Shown in pieces: positions 10,386 to 20,068 of a stretch of 64,000 nucleotides of DNA. The stretch comes from Leptospira soteropolitanensis. GTDB lineage: Bacteria; Spirochaetota; Leptospiria; Leptospirales; Leptospiraceae. The number at the start of each line of letters is the position of its first letter. Within the stretch, counting starts at the first letter, position 1. Below the pieces are notes generated by a model. That model was not told the origin of the DNA, did not search any database, and saw nothing but the letters and a program-made list of their open reading frames with translations. The DNA is taken from contig NZ_JAMQPN010000001.1 in the NCBI RefSeq assembly GCF_026151655.1, positions 372,001 through 436,000 on the forward strand, written 5' to 3'. The translations under genes were made by a program, and so were the position numbers.

Positions 10386-11129
10386 ATGTCAGGACACTCG
10401 AAATGGGCGACGATTCGAAGAAAAAAGGGAGCCATTGATGCCAAAAGAGGCGCCATCTTTACAAGGATTGCCAAAGAAATTTCCGTAGCAGCGAAAGAAG
10501 GTGGTGGAGACCAAGAAGGAAACCCAAGATTACGCTTAGCTGTCACGAAAGCAAAAGCCGCCAATATGCCTAAAGACAACATTGAACGTGCCATCAAAAA
10601 AGGTACGGGTGGACTCGAAGGTATGGTCTACGAAGAGTGTCTGTACGAATGTTACGCACCTGGTGGTGTTGCCATTATGGTGGATGTTCTTACTGATAAA
10701 AAATCCCGTACAACTCCTGAAATTAAAAGCATTCTAACCAAACTCGGTGGTTCCCTCGCCAATGCAGGTGCCGTTTCTCGTTTTTTTGAAAGAAAAGGAC
10801 AAATCACCCTAAAAGCAGACCAAATTTCTGAAGAAGCGTTGTTTGATTTGGCACTCGGTGCTGGTGCCGAAGACATCCAAGTGAATGACGGAATGTATGT
10901 TGTAATTACAGCTCCTGCAGAATATGAAGCTGTCCAATCTGCCCTTTCTACAAAGGGCCTAAATATGGAAGAATCAGAAATTAAATACATTGCGATGACA
11001 ACTGTCGAAGTAAACGACAAAGAAACCGCAGAAAAGGTGATGAAGTTAATTGATAACCTAGAAGCCAATGACGACGTGCAGGGTGTAAGTTCCAACTTTG
11101 AGTTAGGTGAAGGTGTCGAACTAGATTAA
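10386..11129 (+). CDS. yebC: YebC/PmpR-family protein
   Basis: A 247-residue protein of the TACO1/YebC family. It starts [22 protein letters not shown], the family's most conserved block, followed by [21 protein letters not shown] and [23 protein letters not shown]. Family members were described as DNA-binding regulators (PmpR) and more recently as factors that help ribosomes through difficult proline-rich stretches. In many bacteria yebC sits beside ruvC; here the flanks are acyl-CoA dehydrogenase (divergent) and a small membrane protein (convergent), so context adds nothing. Length and motifs are complete. Confidence 0.95.
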   Translation: MSGHSKWATIRRKKGAIDAKRGAIFTRIAKEISVAAKEGGGDQEGNPRLRLAVTKAKAANMPKDNIERAIKKGTGGLEGMVYEECLYECYAPGGVAIMVDVLTDKKSRTTPEIKSILTKLGGSLANAGAVSRFFERKGQITLKADQISEEALFDLALGAGAEDIQVNDGMYVVITAPAEYEAVQSALSTKGLNMEESEIKYIAMTTVEVNDKETAEKVMKLIDNLEANDDVQGVSSNFELGEGVELD

Positions 11130-11190
11130 ATTTTTCCCTGAAAAGACAGGACGGTAAATTATGTCGCCCTGTCTCAAGTGAAGTTTGAAA

Positions 11191-11217
11191 TCGTAAGACA
11201 AATATTTTGTCTTACGA
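11191..11217. repeat. Perfect 12-bp inverted repeat, terminator-like
   Basis: TCGTAAGACAAA and TTTGTCTTACGA flank a 3-base TAT loop in the gap between the convergent yebC and small membrane protein genes. A second weaker hairpin (AGACAGG 11144-11150 with CCTGTCT 11168-11174) lies just upstream. Neither is followed by a long U tract, so a bidirectional transcription end is likely but not certain. Confidence 0.5.
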
Positions 11218-11235
11218 AGTTACCGGTTTTTTGGT

Positions 11236-11481
11236 TTATCTTTTTTTGATCATACCTGCAATGAAGATAAGTAAAATGGCACCTACGACTGCCACAATCA
11301 ATTCCGCAATCAGACCATAAGATCGAAAACCTAATAGGCCAAATACAATTCCTCCTAAAAAGGAACCGACAACACCGATCACTAAATTGGCAATCAGCCC
11401 AAATCCTTTTCCACGCAAAATACGACCAGCAAGCCAACCTGCTGCAAGACCAATCAGTAAAAACCAAATAAAACTAAACAT
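11236..11481 (-). CDS. GlsB/YeaQ/YmgE-family small membrane protein
   Basis: An 81-residue protein that is almost wholly hydrophobic, with three predicted membrane helices and the glycine-rich pattern GLAAGWLAGRILRGKGFGLIANLVIGVVGSFLGG split over helices 1 and 2. This is the transglycosylase-associated (YeaQ/YmgE/GlsB) family, often induced under stress in other bacteria. The molecular role is not established. It stands alone, and its 3' end faces yebC across a strong inverted repeat. Its start is separated by 88 bases from the divergent EAL-protein gene. Confidence 0.88.
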   Translation of the reverse strand: MFSFIWFLLIGLAAGWLAGRILRGKGFGLIANLVIGVVGSFLGGIVFGLLGFRSYGLIAELIVAVVGAILLIFIAGMIKKR

Positions 11482-11569
11482 AAGTTACTATCCTTGTTGC
11501 CTTTTCTTTTGAATTCTCATAAATTTACAAGAAGTCGTTTGAGAATCAAATCATATACGCAGGCTACAT

Positions 11570-12919
11570 TTGAAAAATCAACTTTTAACAGGTCCCTATT
11601 ATTTTGGTATGAAAGATTTGGATGTATTCAAAAAACATTTCATCCAAGAAAACCAAGGGAAACCTCTTTTCCTCATTCGCTTTGAAAACATTACTGGTAT
11701 CGAACTTACTGATTTTTTGGATCTACTTCGAACTGAGTTTTATAACTGTATGGATTTGGAAGATATTACTTTTGGATTTCACCATATTGAAAAACAAAAC
11801 ATTTTGATTATGGGGATCTCTCCCCTTTTTGAATGGGATATCGAACGATTCCCAAATATTGAAAATGCAGTTGGTAAATTCCAACAACAATGTTTACAGA
11901 ATAAAACTGCATCCTTTCACTTTGGAGTTTCTAGAACTCAATCTAATTTCATCTCGGATGATGAGGAAATTTATAACGAACTTTATAAATCATCAGAAAA
12001 AAATCTAAACGATAACCTAGTTCGTTGGAGTTGGACATATTACAATAAAGCCAATACTTATATTTCTGGATCGGTACATGAAGCCATGATCCAACCGACT
12101 GTCATCTTCAACCCTAAAGACAAAACCTATTCTGTGAAAGGCGGCGAAGTTTTTCTAGGTGGTGGAGCCTATATCGGTTATAAAGATTTGATCAATGACA
12201 TTCCTTCTGACCAAGATATAAATCGTATTGAACTTTTGATTTTAGAAAAGTTGATCATAGCTTGTGAAGGGGCACCAGGGTTATTAAAATTCAATATTTC
12301 GCCTCAATCGTTAATTGATACTTTTTCGCAAATGGACCGAGTGGATCGACTGAAAAAACTCATCCAGAATAAAGACCTACTTCCTGAAAACATACGATTC
12401 GAACTCGTAGAAAAACCTTATGATGATTCGCACTTTCCATTAAAAGATGTATGTCATGCATTCTATTCACATGGAATGAGTTTTGCGGCAGACGACTTTG
12501 GGGTAAAAAGTCAGTCCCACCAAATCGTTTTAGATCTAGGAATTATGATCAAAGAATTTAAACTAGATCCTATTAGTTTTAAATTCAAAATGGAAGAGGA
12601 CCAAATTAAATTTTTGGATAACTTGGCATTTATTGATTATTGTAAACGTCTAGCTGATAACAGGGAGGCTGTGATTACTGCTGAAGCTGTTGAGGATTTT
12701 GATACTTTACGATTTCTTATGGAACACCAAATTTACCAATTCCAAGCAAACATTCTATTTGGAAAAATGACCGTATCGGATTATAAAAGGGATTTTGAAG
12801 TTCTGCATTCAATCCATGAAGATGTTGTGAAAGAAGTATTGACAGATAAAATTTTGTCAGAAAAACAAAAGAAAGTTGGGAATTTGTTTCGGGTTGCTTC
12901 CGAAGAAGGTTTAATTTAA
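11570..12919 (+). CDS. Degenerate EAL-domain protein (probably not a phosphodiesterase)
   Basis: From TTG 11570 (AGG 6 bases upstream) the product has 449 residues; ATG 11609 is an alternative start. Residues about 30-150 could be a highly diverged GGDEF-like fold, which is only a guess. Residues about 168-430 follow the EAL domain: FNISPQSL (N242), FELVE (E278, E281), ADDFG (D308, D309), K331/D333 and AEAVE (E372, E375). The EAL motif itself is replaced: the expected site reads KGGEVFLGG, so a key metal ligand is gone. Such proteins usually bind c-di-GMP or a protein partner rather than cut c-di-GMP. The next gene, 8 bases on, encodes a pseudo-receiver, so the pair probably works together. 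Confidence 0.8.
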   Translation: MKNQLLTGPYYFGMKDLDVFKKHFIQENQGKPLFLIRFENITGIELTDFLDLLRTEFYNCMDLEDITFGFHHIEKQNILIMGISPLFEWDIERFPNIENAVGKFQQQCLQNKTASFHFGVSRTQSNFISDDEEIYNELYKSSEKNLNDNLVRWSWTYYNKANTYISGSVHEAMIQPTVIFNPKDKTYSVKGGEVFLGGGAYIGYKDLINDIPSDQDINRIELLILEKLIIACEGAPGLLKFNISPQSLIDTFSQMDRVDRLKKLIQNKDLLPENIRFELVEKPYDDSHFPLKDVCHAFYSHGMSFAADDFGVKSQSHQIVLDLGIMIKEFKLDPISFKFKMEEDQIKFLDNLAFIDYCKRLADNREAVITAEAVEDFDTLRFLMEHQIYQFQANILFGKMTVSDYKRDFEVLHSIHEDVVKEVLTDKILSEKQKKVGNLFRVASEEGLI

Positions 12920-12927
12920 AATTCATT

Positions 12928-13884
12928 ATGCATTTCATCATGGTGATTGAAAACGATCCCAATTCCTCTCAGGATTTGGAAAATATCTTCCTTGGTTTAC
13001 GCCAACGAGTTGTTATCACTAAGTTTTCTCAAACAGTCCAAGAATATGTGAAATCCTCTAATCCAGATATCATATTAATGGGTCTGTCCTTTAAAGACAA
13101 AAAAGAATTAGAATTTGTTTTGGAACTTCGCCGCGATGTGATCACTCATAACATTCCTATATTGGCTATGATTCCCAAAGAAGATACCAACTTCATAGCA
13201 AATCATAAAGCTCTTGGTTTTACAGATTATATGGTTAAACCATTAATCAAACAACCTCTCTTAGATCGAATCCACTCACATATTGAAGAATATAAGTTTA
13301 GCGAATCATCTAAAACAAGAGACAATATGTCATTTGTTGTTGTAGATAGAGGACATGGACGTGTATTGTTTCAATGCCGTGCCAATCTCAAACGATATGT
13401 TTTTCCAGAATTCAAAAAAATATTCACACCTAATTTTTTAAAGTCCATCCAGTCTGAACGTATTTGTTTTGATGTTCGCGTTGTTCCCGAATTGGGAAAA
13501 GATGAAGTAGAAGTTTTCGAACGTGTGATGAAACTGTTTTCAAATCACGAAAAAGTTGTATTCATCGCTGGTCGACACATGGGTGCTTTTATTGAACATG
13601 CAGCAGATGATGAAAAAATGTTAGTATTCATGGCGCCAAACGAGTTCGAAGAATATGTAAAAATGGAAGAACAGAAAAAAGAAGAACAACGTAAAAAAGA
13701 AAAAAAGGAAAAGTTTATTAAGGAAACAGGTAAAGAACCTCCACCAGCTCCTACACTTTTAAGCCAGGTTAAAATTGAACTTCCAATCAATCCACCCAGC
13801 GAACCAGAAATTTCAAATCCTTCTTCAGAATCGACAGATACTTCGTCTAACTCTGATTCAACGCAATCTCCACCCCAACCATAA
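12928..13884 (+). CDS. Pseudo-receiver protein with proline/serine-rich tail
   Basis: A 318-residue protein. The first 120 residues follow a response-regulator fold (VIENDP at the N-terminus, VKP with K104-P105 at the end), but the phospho-acceptor Asp is replaced by Gly (ILMGLS, G52) and the usual Thr/Ser after strand 4 is missing. Phosphorelay control is therefore unlikely. A second alpha/beta region follows (about 130-235), then a highly charged Lys/Glu coiled-coil segment (about 240-270) and a Pro/Ser/Thr-rich disordered tail. It starts 8 bases after the degenerate EAL gene and precedes enoyl-CoA hydratase by 30 bases. I recognise no function for the second domain. Confidence 0.75.
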   Translation: MHFIMVIENDPNSSQDLENIFLGLRQRVVITKFSQTVQEYVKSSNPDIILMGLSFKDKKELEFVLELRRDVITHNIPILAMIPKEDTNFIANHKALGFTDYMVKPLIKQPLLDRIHSHIEEYKFSESSKTRDNMSFVVVDRGHGRVLFQCRANLKRYVFPEFKKIFTPNFLKSIQSERICFDVRVVPELGKDEVEVFERVMKLFSNHEKVVFIAGRHMGAFIEHAADDEKMLVFMAPNEFEEYVKMEEQKKEEQRKKEKKEKFIKETGKEPPPAPTLLSQVKIELPINPPSEPEISNPSSESTDTSSNSDSTQSPPQP

Positions 13885-13914
13885 TTGATAAAAATTAAAC
13901 AAAAGAAGTAACCA

Positions 13915-14697
13915 ATGAACTACAAACGAGAAGTCATCGATATTCCCAACGGCAAAGGCGAAATCATTCGCTTTCAAATGAACGAACAAAATTCACTCAC
14001 CGGTCAAAACATGAGAGATCTCGGTGAAATTTTAAATGAAATCAAGTCCGACAATTTCAAACGTGGTGTGATTTTAACCACAGACAATCCTAAGTTTTTT
14101 TGCAATGGACTCGATGCAGAAAACTTACTTTCTACCAGTAGAGACAAACTCATCGATGAAGTCGGTGGCATTGTTATTTTATTCGGTGAGTTAGTTAAAT
14201 TTGATAAACCTCTCATTACCGAAGTCACCGGTCATGCCATGGGTGGTGGTGCGGTCATCACGGTTGCATCTGATTATAAATATATGTTGGATGGAAAAGG
14301 AAGGATTGGTTTTACAGAAGTCAATGTGGGTCTTCCGCTTCCTGGAAGTTTTATCGATCGGATTCGAATGTGTGTGGATCCAAGGTATTGGGCAGAAGTA
14401 TGTTTAGAAGGAACCACTTACAAAGGTGCCGAAGCCAAAAAAATTGGTCTTATCGATGAAGTGGCTCCAACTCCCGAAGAGGTTCGAAAACTTGCATTAA
14501 AGAAACTGGAGACCCTGTCGAAAGTTCCTTCCGCTGCCTACCGGGCTACAAAAAATACTTTGAATGGTGCACTGATAGCTCACCTAGATCAGTATAAAAA
14601 GGACACGATCAAATCCTTTGAACAACCAGGTGTTGTTGATAATTTACTCGAAGCAATGACAGCCCTTAAGGAAAAACGTAGACCCGTTTTTAAATAA
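13915..14697 (+). CDS. Enoyl-CoA hydratase/isomerase family protein
   Basis: A 260-residue crotonase-fold protein. The oxyanion-hole regions are visible: FFCNGLDAENL (first) and TGHAMGGGAVITVASDYKYM (second), followed by GFTEVNVGLPLP. The C-terminal part has a helix with AYRATKNTLNG. In the second active-site segment the residues of classical hydratases (two Glu) cannot be assigned with confidence: E in GFTEVNVG fits one, the other is unclear. The enzyme may be a Delta3-Delta2-enoyl-CoA isomerase rather than a hydratase. It belongs to the fatty-acid use typical of Leptospira. A hairpin (CGAGGGG 14710-14716 with CCCCTCG 14730-14736) follows the stop. Confidence 0.87.
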   Translation: MNYKREVIDIPNGKGEIIRFQMNEQNSLTGQNMRDLGEILNEIKSDNFKRGVILTTDNPKFFCNGLDAENLLSTSRDKLIDEVGGIVILFGELVKFDKPLITEVTGHAMGGGAVITVASDYKYMLDGKGRIGFTEVNVGLPLPGSFIDRIRMCVDPRYWAEVCLEGTTYKGAEAKKIGLIDEVAPTPEEVRKLALKKLETLSKVPSAAYRATKNTLNGALIAHLDQYKKDTIKSFEQPGVVDNLLEAMTALKEKRRPVFK

Positions 14698-14709
14698 ATT
14701 TTTACAGAA

Positions 14710-14736
14710 CGAGGGGAAAATGAGAATGGCCCCTCG
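14710..14736 (+). terminator. Hairpin after enoyl-CoA hydratase gene
   Basis: CGAGGGG pairs with CCCCTCG across a 13-base loop, 12 bases after the stop codon. The following ATTCTTATAAGTCTTTT is T-rich but not a clean U tract, so this is a weak terminator candidate. Confidence 0.4.
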
Positions 14737-14786
14737 ATTCTTATAAGTCTTTTCACCATAATAGCCGAAAAATATAGTGAAATCTG

Positions 14787-16751
14787 ATGTTGCGTTCTCT
14801 CGTATTAGTACTTATACTTTCTTTCTTTCCCCTTTCTGCAATATCTGTCTCTGATTTTCCCCCAGGTTTTGTTTTAAAAAATCCCTACGTCTGGCCCGTC
14901 AAAGGATATGATTCTATCACCGGCACCTTCGGTGAATTTCGAACAGGTCATTTTCATATGGGCCAAGATTTTTCTACAGGTGGCAGGATTGGTATTCCTA
15001 TCGTTGCTGCCGCAAAAGGAAAAATCACACGAGTACAAAGAAGATGGACTAGCATAGGTTATGCGTTATTCCTCCAACACGATGATGGAATGACTTCACG
15101 GTACGGTCATTTACATAAATTTTCACAAAAAGTTATCAAACAAATCTTAAAATCAAAACAAGCAAAAAGATACAAAGATAGAACCGATTTTGATATAGCA
15201 CTTCCTGAACCAGTTGAGGTAGAAGCTGGCGAAACAATAGCATTTTCTGGTGACACAGGAGTGGGGCCACCTCACCTTCACTTTGAACTTTTTAAAGACA
15301 ACGTATATTATAATCCCGTACATTATGGATTAGGATACAACGTGGCAGAACCTATTGTATTCAATGCACTTCGGATTACGCCACAAACACCACGAACTTT
15401 TATTAACGGCCGAAATGAAACCGTTGAAATTCCTTTTTATGAAACAGGTGGAAACCGATTTGAGTTATCCGAGTCACCTACTCTCTTTATACAGGGAAAA
15501 GTGGGAATACAAATTGCAATCCACCAAAAATCAAATAGTAATCGTCTTGGTATTTTCACCTTAGATATGTTAATTGGTGAAAATGTTTTACAAGGTTTCC
15601 AACTATCGAAAATTCTAAAAGAACACACAAGAAAAAACGTATTATTATATGACAGTTCTGTAAGTAAACCTAATGGAAACCCATTTTCCTATTATTTACA
15701 TACAAGAGATGGGAATGACCTTCTTGGAATGCGGAGTAATGGAAGAGAACAAGGCCTACTCGATAGCGAACAAATGAGAATGGGTGAACCAAAAGAGATT
15801 ACCATTCGAGCTACTGGTATGGGTGGCCAGATGTCTTTTGCTTCCTTTTATATTCTAAAAGACCAAGGGGATTATAGTCATATTGTCACTAAAGAATGGA
15901 AATACAATGTGTACTATGATCGTTATACGACTTTCAAATCGAAAGATACAAAAGTGGAATTATTTTTTCCAGTAAATGCTGTGTATTCCAAAGCATTTTT
16001 TGAAATTGAAGCCCAAGAACAAATACAAATCAAAACACAAGGGCTCAACCAACTTTCCAGTGTATATAAAATTGGTCCTGATTTTAAGGATTTTAATTTA
16101 GGTTATGACCTTTATGTAAAGGTACCAAAATCGAAAGATATTAACTCAGCTGACCTATATGAAGTTTTACCAGATGGAAATGTTAAAAAAATCAATGGTT
16201 CTTCTTTTAGTTCTTGGGGCCAGTTTTTCAAAGTAAGATTACGCAAGACAGGAATGTTTGTGGTTCTTTCAGACCAAACTCCTCCTACAATCTACTTACA
16301 CGAGTTGATGAGTAAAACCGTTTATCCTAGAGAAGATTTTGCTTTGTATCTAAAAGCAGTTGATGTTGGATCGGGAATTATGCCTGACGGGTTTGACATC
16401 ACAGTGGATGGAATTCCAGGCAAAGCGGAATTTTTTCCTAAAGACGGTCGACTTGAAATCTTTGAACCAGAAATTTTATATGAACCAGGGAAACATACTG
16501 TGCTTGCGAGTGTGCGAGATTTTGCTGGAAATTGGAGTTCGACAGTTCGTTATGATTACGAAATACAGGCTCCACCTGTTCCGGAAGAAAAGAAAAAACT
16601 TCCTAACGAAAATCAAAACGTAGATTTGGGAAAAGATAAAAAGAATTCTAAAGAAACTAAAACAAAACCATCTTCGCCTAAGGTGCAAAAGGCGGCTAAA
16701 CCAATCGCAATCGCACCCAAGGCAAAGGATAAAAAATCTACATCCCGATAG
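14787..16751 (+). CDS. Exported M23 (LytM-type) peptidase with long C-terminal region
   Basis: A 654-residue protein with a signal peptide (residues 1-20). The M23 domain follows directly: H57-x3-D61 in HMGQD, HLH at 108-110 and HLHFEL with H163/H165 supply the zinc ligands and catalytic His, so it should be an active endopeptidase on peptidoglycan or a related substrate. An insertion of about 27 residues rich in Lys (about 113-140) interrupts the domain. The remaining 480 residues look beta-rich; the segment near 510-590 ([10 protein letters not shown]...VDVGSGI...DGIPGKAEF...[13 protein letters not shown]) resembles an Ig-like fold. The tail is very rich in Lys, Pro and Ala. It ends in a 14-base overlap with the convergent SDR gene. 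Confidence 0.88.
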   Translation: MLRSLVLVLILSFFPLSAISVSDFPPGFVLKNPYVWPVKGYDSITGTFGEFRTGHFHMGQDFSTGGRIGIPIVAAAKGKITRVQRRWTSIGYALFLQHDDGMTSRYGHLHKFSQKVIKQILKSKQAKRYKDRTDFDIALPEPVEVEAGETIAFSGDTGVGPPHLHFELFKDNVYYNPVHYGLGYNVAEPIVFNALRITPQTPRTFINGRNETVEIPFYETGGNRFELSESPTLFIQGKVGIQIAIHQKSNSNRLGIFTLDMLIGENVLQGFQLSKILKEHTRKNVLLYDSSVSKPNGNPFSYYLHTRDGNDLLGMRSNGREQGLLDSEQMRMGEPKEITIRATGMGGQMSFASFYILKDQGDYSHIVTKEWKYNVYYDRYTTFKSKDTKVELFFPVNAVYSKAFFEIEAQEQIQIKTQGLNQLSSVYKIGPDFKDFNLGYDLYVKVPKSKDINSADLYEVLPDGNVKKINGSSFSSWGQFFKVRLRKTGMFVVLSDQTPPTIYLHELMSKTVYPREDFALYLKAVDVGSGIMPDGFDITVDGIPGKAEFFPKDGRLEIFEPEILYEPGKHTVLASVRDFAGNWSSTVRYDYEIQAPPVPEEKKKLPNENQNVDLGKDKKNSKETKTKPSSPKVQKAAKPIAIAPKAKDKKSTSR

Positions 16752-17505
16752 CAGCACCACCATCTACACGGAGGTAAGTTCCAGTGATGTAAGATGCATC
16801 GTTACTTAAGAAAAACTTTACTGCAGATGCGATCTCTTCTTGTTTTCCCGGACGTTTGAGTGGGATCACAGCCGGATCCGTTAACTTTTCTTGTACTTCT
16901 TTAGAAAGAGTTCCCGTCATTTCTGTTTGAACATAACCTGGGCAAACTGCATTCACTAGAACGTTTCTTCCAGAAAATTCACGAGCAGAGACTTTTGTTA
17001 GAGCAATCACTCCTGCTTTGGAAGTAGAGTAGTTTGCTTGGCCTGGTTGCCCTGTTAATCCAGAAACTGAGGAAATGTTTACGATCCGACCAGAATCAGA
17101 TTTTAGAATGAGTTTACTTGCGGATTTAGTCATAAGGAAAACTCCCTTACAGTTAACATCCATTACAAAGTCATATTCTTGTTCAGACATACGAATGAGA
17201 AGGTTGTCTTTCAAAACTCCTGCATTGTTCACAAGAAAATCCAATTTACCGAAAGCATCTTTTGTTTTGCTGATGGCAGCATCACAGTCTTCTGGCTTTG
17301 TTACGTTACAAGCAACACCAATTGCCTTCACACCAAATTTTGCTTCTACTTCTCTTGCAGCTTCTTCAATTTTTTCCTGATTCAAATCAACAAGCACCAA
17401 ACTTGCACCATGCGATGCGATTCGGTTTGCGATTGCTCTTCCCAAACCAATGGGAGAGGCAGCTCCCGTTACCAGTGCTACTTTTCCTTCGAATTCTTTG
17501 GACAT
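16738..17505 (-). CDS. fabG: 3-oxoacyl-ACP reductase, FabG type (SDR)
   Basis: A 255-residue short-chain dehydrogenase. It has the nucleotide motif [16 protein letters not shown], the catalytic Ser in SSVSG, YSTSK with the catalytic Tyr/Lys, and the C-terminal DGGAAIGM. The best fit is FabG (3-ketoacyl-ACP reduction) or PhaB-type acetoacetyl-CoA reductase. The glycine loop is GAASPIGLG rather than the standard GASRGIG, an insertion seen in part of the family. It is not in a fatty-acid synthesis cluster here, so the exact substrate is open. Confidence 0.85.
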   Translation of the reverse strand: MSKEFEGKVALVTGAASPIGLGRAIANRIASHGASLVLVDLNQEKIEEAAREVEAKFGVKAIGVACNVTKPEDCDAAISKTKDAFGKLDFLVNNAGVLKDNLLIRMSEQEYDFVMDVNCKGVFLMTKSASKLILKSDSGRIVNISSVSGLTGQPGQANYSTSKAGVIALTKVSAREFSGRNVLVNAVCPGYVQTEMTGTLSKEVQEKLTDPAVIPLKRPGKQEEIASAVKFFLSNDASYITGTYLRVDGGAAIGM

Positions 17506-17613
17506 ATGCCCCCCTAGGATTTATTACTAGATTCTAAACTTGAATTTCGAACATCGTTCGGCAATCGTAAAATTCCCAGTTGAAAGAGAAGTTTCTAATG
17601 AAAGACTGCCCTT

Positions 17614-18918
17614 ATGATCGATCGTTATAGCCATCCAGAGATTTCTGCCATCTGGGAATTAGAGAACAAATTTAAAATTTGGACAGATATTGAAATCTAT
17701 GCCTGCGAAGCCCGTGCCAACCGTGGAGAAGTCCCCAAAGAGGACCTAGAAACCATCAAACAAAAGGCAAAATTCAATGTAGATGAAATTCTAGAAATAG
17801 AATCGAAGGTACATCATGACGTCATCGCCTATTTAACAAACTTAAATTCTTATATAGGACCAGCCGGCCGACATGTTCACTTCGGACTCACTTCAAGCGA
17901 CGTTGGTGACACTGCACTTTGTGTACAAATGGTCCAAGCGATGGACCTTCTCATCCAAAGAACCGAAACCCTTTTAGAAACGACTAAACAAAAAGCAAAA
18001 GAGTACAAAGACCTTCCTTGTATTGGACGTTCGCATGGAATTCATGCAGAACCAATGACTCTTGGTCTTAAATTTGCTCTCTTCTATGCAGAGATGACTC
18101 GTAACTTAGAACGAATGAAAGACGCACGTGCACAAGTTGCTGTTGGTAAACTGTCTGGGGCCGTGGGAACTTATTCCAATATCGATTTAGAAATTGAAGA
18201 ATATGTTTTAACCAAACTTGGATTAACTGTAGACCCGATTGCAACACAAGTGATTTCTCGTGACCGTCATGCTTTTTATATGTCAGTACTCGGTGTGGTG
18301 GCTGCTAGTTTGGACCGCATGGCAACAGAAATTCGTCTTTTACAAAAAACGGAAGGCCGCGAAGTTGAAGAACCGTTTGCTAAAGGCCAAAAAGGTTCTT
18401 CAGCAATGCCTCACAAAAGAAATCCTGTAGTATGTGAAAGGATATCTGGGATCTCACGAGTGATTCGTTCTAATGTAAACGTTGGGTTACAAAATGTGGG
18501 TCTTTGGCATGAAAGAGATATTTCTCATTCATCTGCCGAACGAATTGTCCTTCCAGATTCCACCATCGCTCTCGATTACATTTTGGAAAAAATGAACTTT
18601 GTCTTAAAAGGCCTTCATGTATATCCCGATGCCACTGAACGTACATTAAACGTAACTCGCGGACTTATCTTTTCTCAAAAAGTGTTGTTATGGTTGATCG
18701 AAAAAGGTGGAATCACTCGTGAAGATGCCTATTTAATCGTTCAAGAAAATGCAATGGCAGTTTGGGCAGACCAATCCAAAAATCTTCGTGATCTTTTAAA
18801 ACAAGATCCAAGATGTTCAGCCATCCTCAAAGATAGTGACCTGGATGAAATTTTCCAAATCAAACCTTATCTGGAAAGAATCCCACTGATCTTCAAACGA
18901 TTAGGGATTATTGATTAG
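17614..18918 (+). CDS. purB: Adenylosuccinate lyase
   Basis: Purine synthesis enzyme that releases fumarate from SAICAR and adenylosuccinate. The 434-residue protein carries FGLTSSDVGDTA, GRSHGIHAEP (catalytic His region), and the fumarase/aspartase signature GSSAMPHKRNP. It starts MIDRYSHPEISAIWE, the common N-terminus of the Bacillus-type PurB. A clear hairpin terminator lies 77 bases after the stop, so transcription should end there. The upstream gap to the divergent fabG is 108 bases. Confidence 0.96.
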   Translation: MIDRYSHPEISAIWELENKFKIWTDIEIYACEARANRGEVPKEDLETIKQKAKFNVDEILEIESKVHHDVIAYLTNLNSYIGPAGRHVHFGLTSSDVGDTALCVQMVQAMDLLIQRTETLLETTKQKAKEYKDLPCIGRSHGIHAEPMTLGLKFALFYAEMTRNLERMKDARAQVAVGKLSGAVGTYSNIDLEIEEYVLTKLGLTVDPIATQVISRDRHAFYMSVLGVVAASLDRMATEIRLLQKTEGREVEEPFAKGQKGSSAMPHKRNPVVCERISGISRVIRSNVNVGLQNVGLWHERDISHSSAERIVLPDSTIALDYILEKMNFVLKGLHVYPDATERTLNVTRGLIFSQKVLLWLIEKGGITREDAYLIVQENAMAVWADQSKNLRDLLKQDPRCSAILKDSDLDEIFQIKPYLERIPLIFKRLGIID

Positions 18919-18994
18919 ATTTCTAAATTTTTGAGTTTAATAGTTCGTTTGTTCAGAAACAAATAGCAATCCAACTATTAACCGACTTACATGG

Positions 18995-19035
18995 AAACCT
19001 ATAGCTCAATTTACTTTGATCTATAGGTTTTTTTT
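18995..19035 (+). terminator. Rho-independent terminator of purB
   Basis: AAACCTATAG (18995-19004) pairs perfectly with CTATAGGTTT (19021-19030) across a 16-base loop, and T8 follows (19028-19035). The stem is A/T-rich but 10 bp long. Confidence 0.8.
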
Positions 19036-19039
19036 AAAC

Positions 19040-19377
19040 TCATCTATAATTTAGATTTTGGATTTTATGATTTCAAAGGAAAGTAAGTTGGTAGCTGCGT
19101 GTTAAACGCATTACATATAGTCGTTACTATTGTGTATATAAATGTTAAACGGTTCGTTTATTGTTCTCGTGGTGGGCAATAAACGTAATGCAATTAACCG
19201 CGCAGTCTTTACGAATATACGCTAAAGTTAGCGGGTATCGCCTCATAGGTGTTGGTTAAACGAGATGCGCATATAGCGTTCAAACTCATCTAAACATACA
19301 ATGTAAAGATAGACTTAACAAGTTTTAAAGAGGAGCTCCACTTACAGGGAAAATTTCAAAATTAAATCTTTGAATCT
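19040..19377. other. Non-coding, repeat-rich stretch with attC-like inverted repeats
   Basis: No supportable gene. The heptamer GTTAAAC occurs three times (19101, 19144, 19255) and fits the integron core-site consensus GTTRRRY. GTTAAACGCATTAC (19101-19114) is mirrored by GTAATGCAATTAAC (19185-19198), 12 of 14 pairing. Inside it CGTTTATTG (19155-19163) pairs perfectly with CAATAAACG (19177-19185). CGCTAA/TTAGCG (19220-19233) and CTTTA/TAAAG add further stems. Nested imperfect palindromes bounded by GTTAAAC recall integron attC sites, but no integrase or cassette pattern is in the window. It may be a recombination remnant, a structured RNA or chance. Confidence 0.4.
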
Positions 19378-20037
19378 TTAGTTATGATTTCCCAATTCCA
19401 CTTCCAACCATTGGATTAGATCTTTTAACATTTCACGATTGATGCTATGGCCTTCTTCATATTCCTGATAATGAGGATGAAGTCCGATAGACTCTAAATA
19501 TCCTTTCACAGATCTAGCATACTCAACAGACAAGACTCGGTCATTTGTGCCGTGAGATATAAATATTTTTTTATCCAGAATTTTTTCGGAGACTTTCACT
19601 TGTATTTTGTTTTCTTCTAAGAGTCTTCCGCTCAGTGCAATGATTCCTTTTACTTTCTCTGGATGTAATAAACCAATCGAATAAGACATGATAGCACCTT
19701 GACTAAAGCCACCAATCCAAACATTCGATTCATCAAATTGATAATTTATTTTTAGATATTCCAAAAACTGAAGTAAGAGTTTTCTACTTTCGGCTTCTTG
19801 TTCTAAATTAATCTTAGGTTGGCCTGTCGTAAATAATACTTCGTACCAACCGAAACTACCTGGACCTAACTTGAGAGGACCTCGTAGTGAGACAACTAAG
19901 AAAGAATCCGGTAGAAAATTGGATAATGAAAACAAATCTTCCTCGTTACTTCCAACACCATGTAGCAAGAGAAGAAGAGGCGGTTTTTCCAGTGATACCT
20001 TTGGTTTCCGAATTAAAAATTCTAGAGGTTTTTCCAT
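19378..20037 (-). CDS. Alpha/beta hydrolase, phospholipase/carboxylesterase (YpfH-like) family
   Basis: A 219-residue serine hydrolase with no signal peptide. The nucleophile elbow is GGFSQGA (S112), the acid D166 lies in SHGTNDRVL and the base H197 in EEGHSI; LLLLLHGVGSNEEDL forms the oxyanion region. This pattern and size are those of the bacterial carboxylesterase/acyl-protein thioesterase group, which acts on short acyl esters. It starts 31 bases after the dioxygenase gene on the same strand, so the two may form an operon. The true substrate is unknown. Confidence 0.88.
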   Translation of the reverse strand: MEKPLEFLIRKPKVSLEKPPLLLLLHGVGSNEEDLFSLSNFLPDSFLVVSLRGPLKLGPGSFGWYEVLFTTGQPKINLEQEAESRKLLLQFLEYLKINYQFDESNVWIGGFSQGAIMSYSIGLLHPEKVKGIIALSGRLLEENKIQVKVSEKILDKKIFISHGTNDRVLSVEYARSVKGYLESIGLHPHYQEYEEGHSINREMLKDLIQWLEVELGNHN

Positions 20038-20068
20038 TTTAATCTCTTTACCTTTTTTAATCTTTTGA

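Noticed and set aside
18919..19377. A housekeeping RNA gene (tmRNA, 6S or RNase P RNA) in the gap after purB
   Set aside because: The stems are present but none of the conserved sequences of these RNAs could be recognised; the attC-like reading explains more of the repeats, although weakly.
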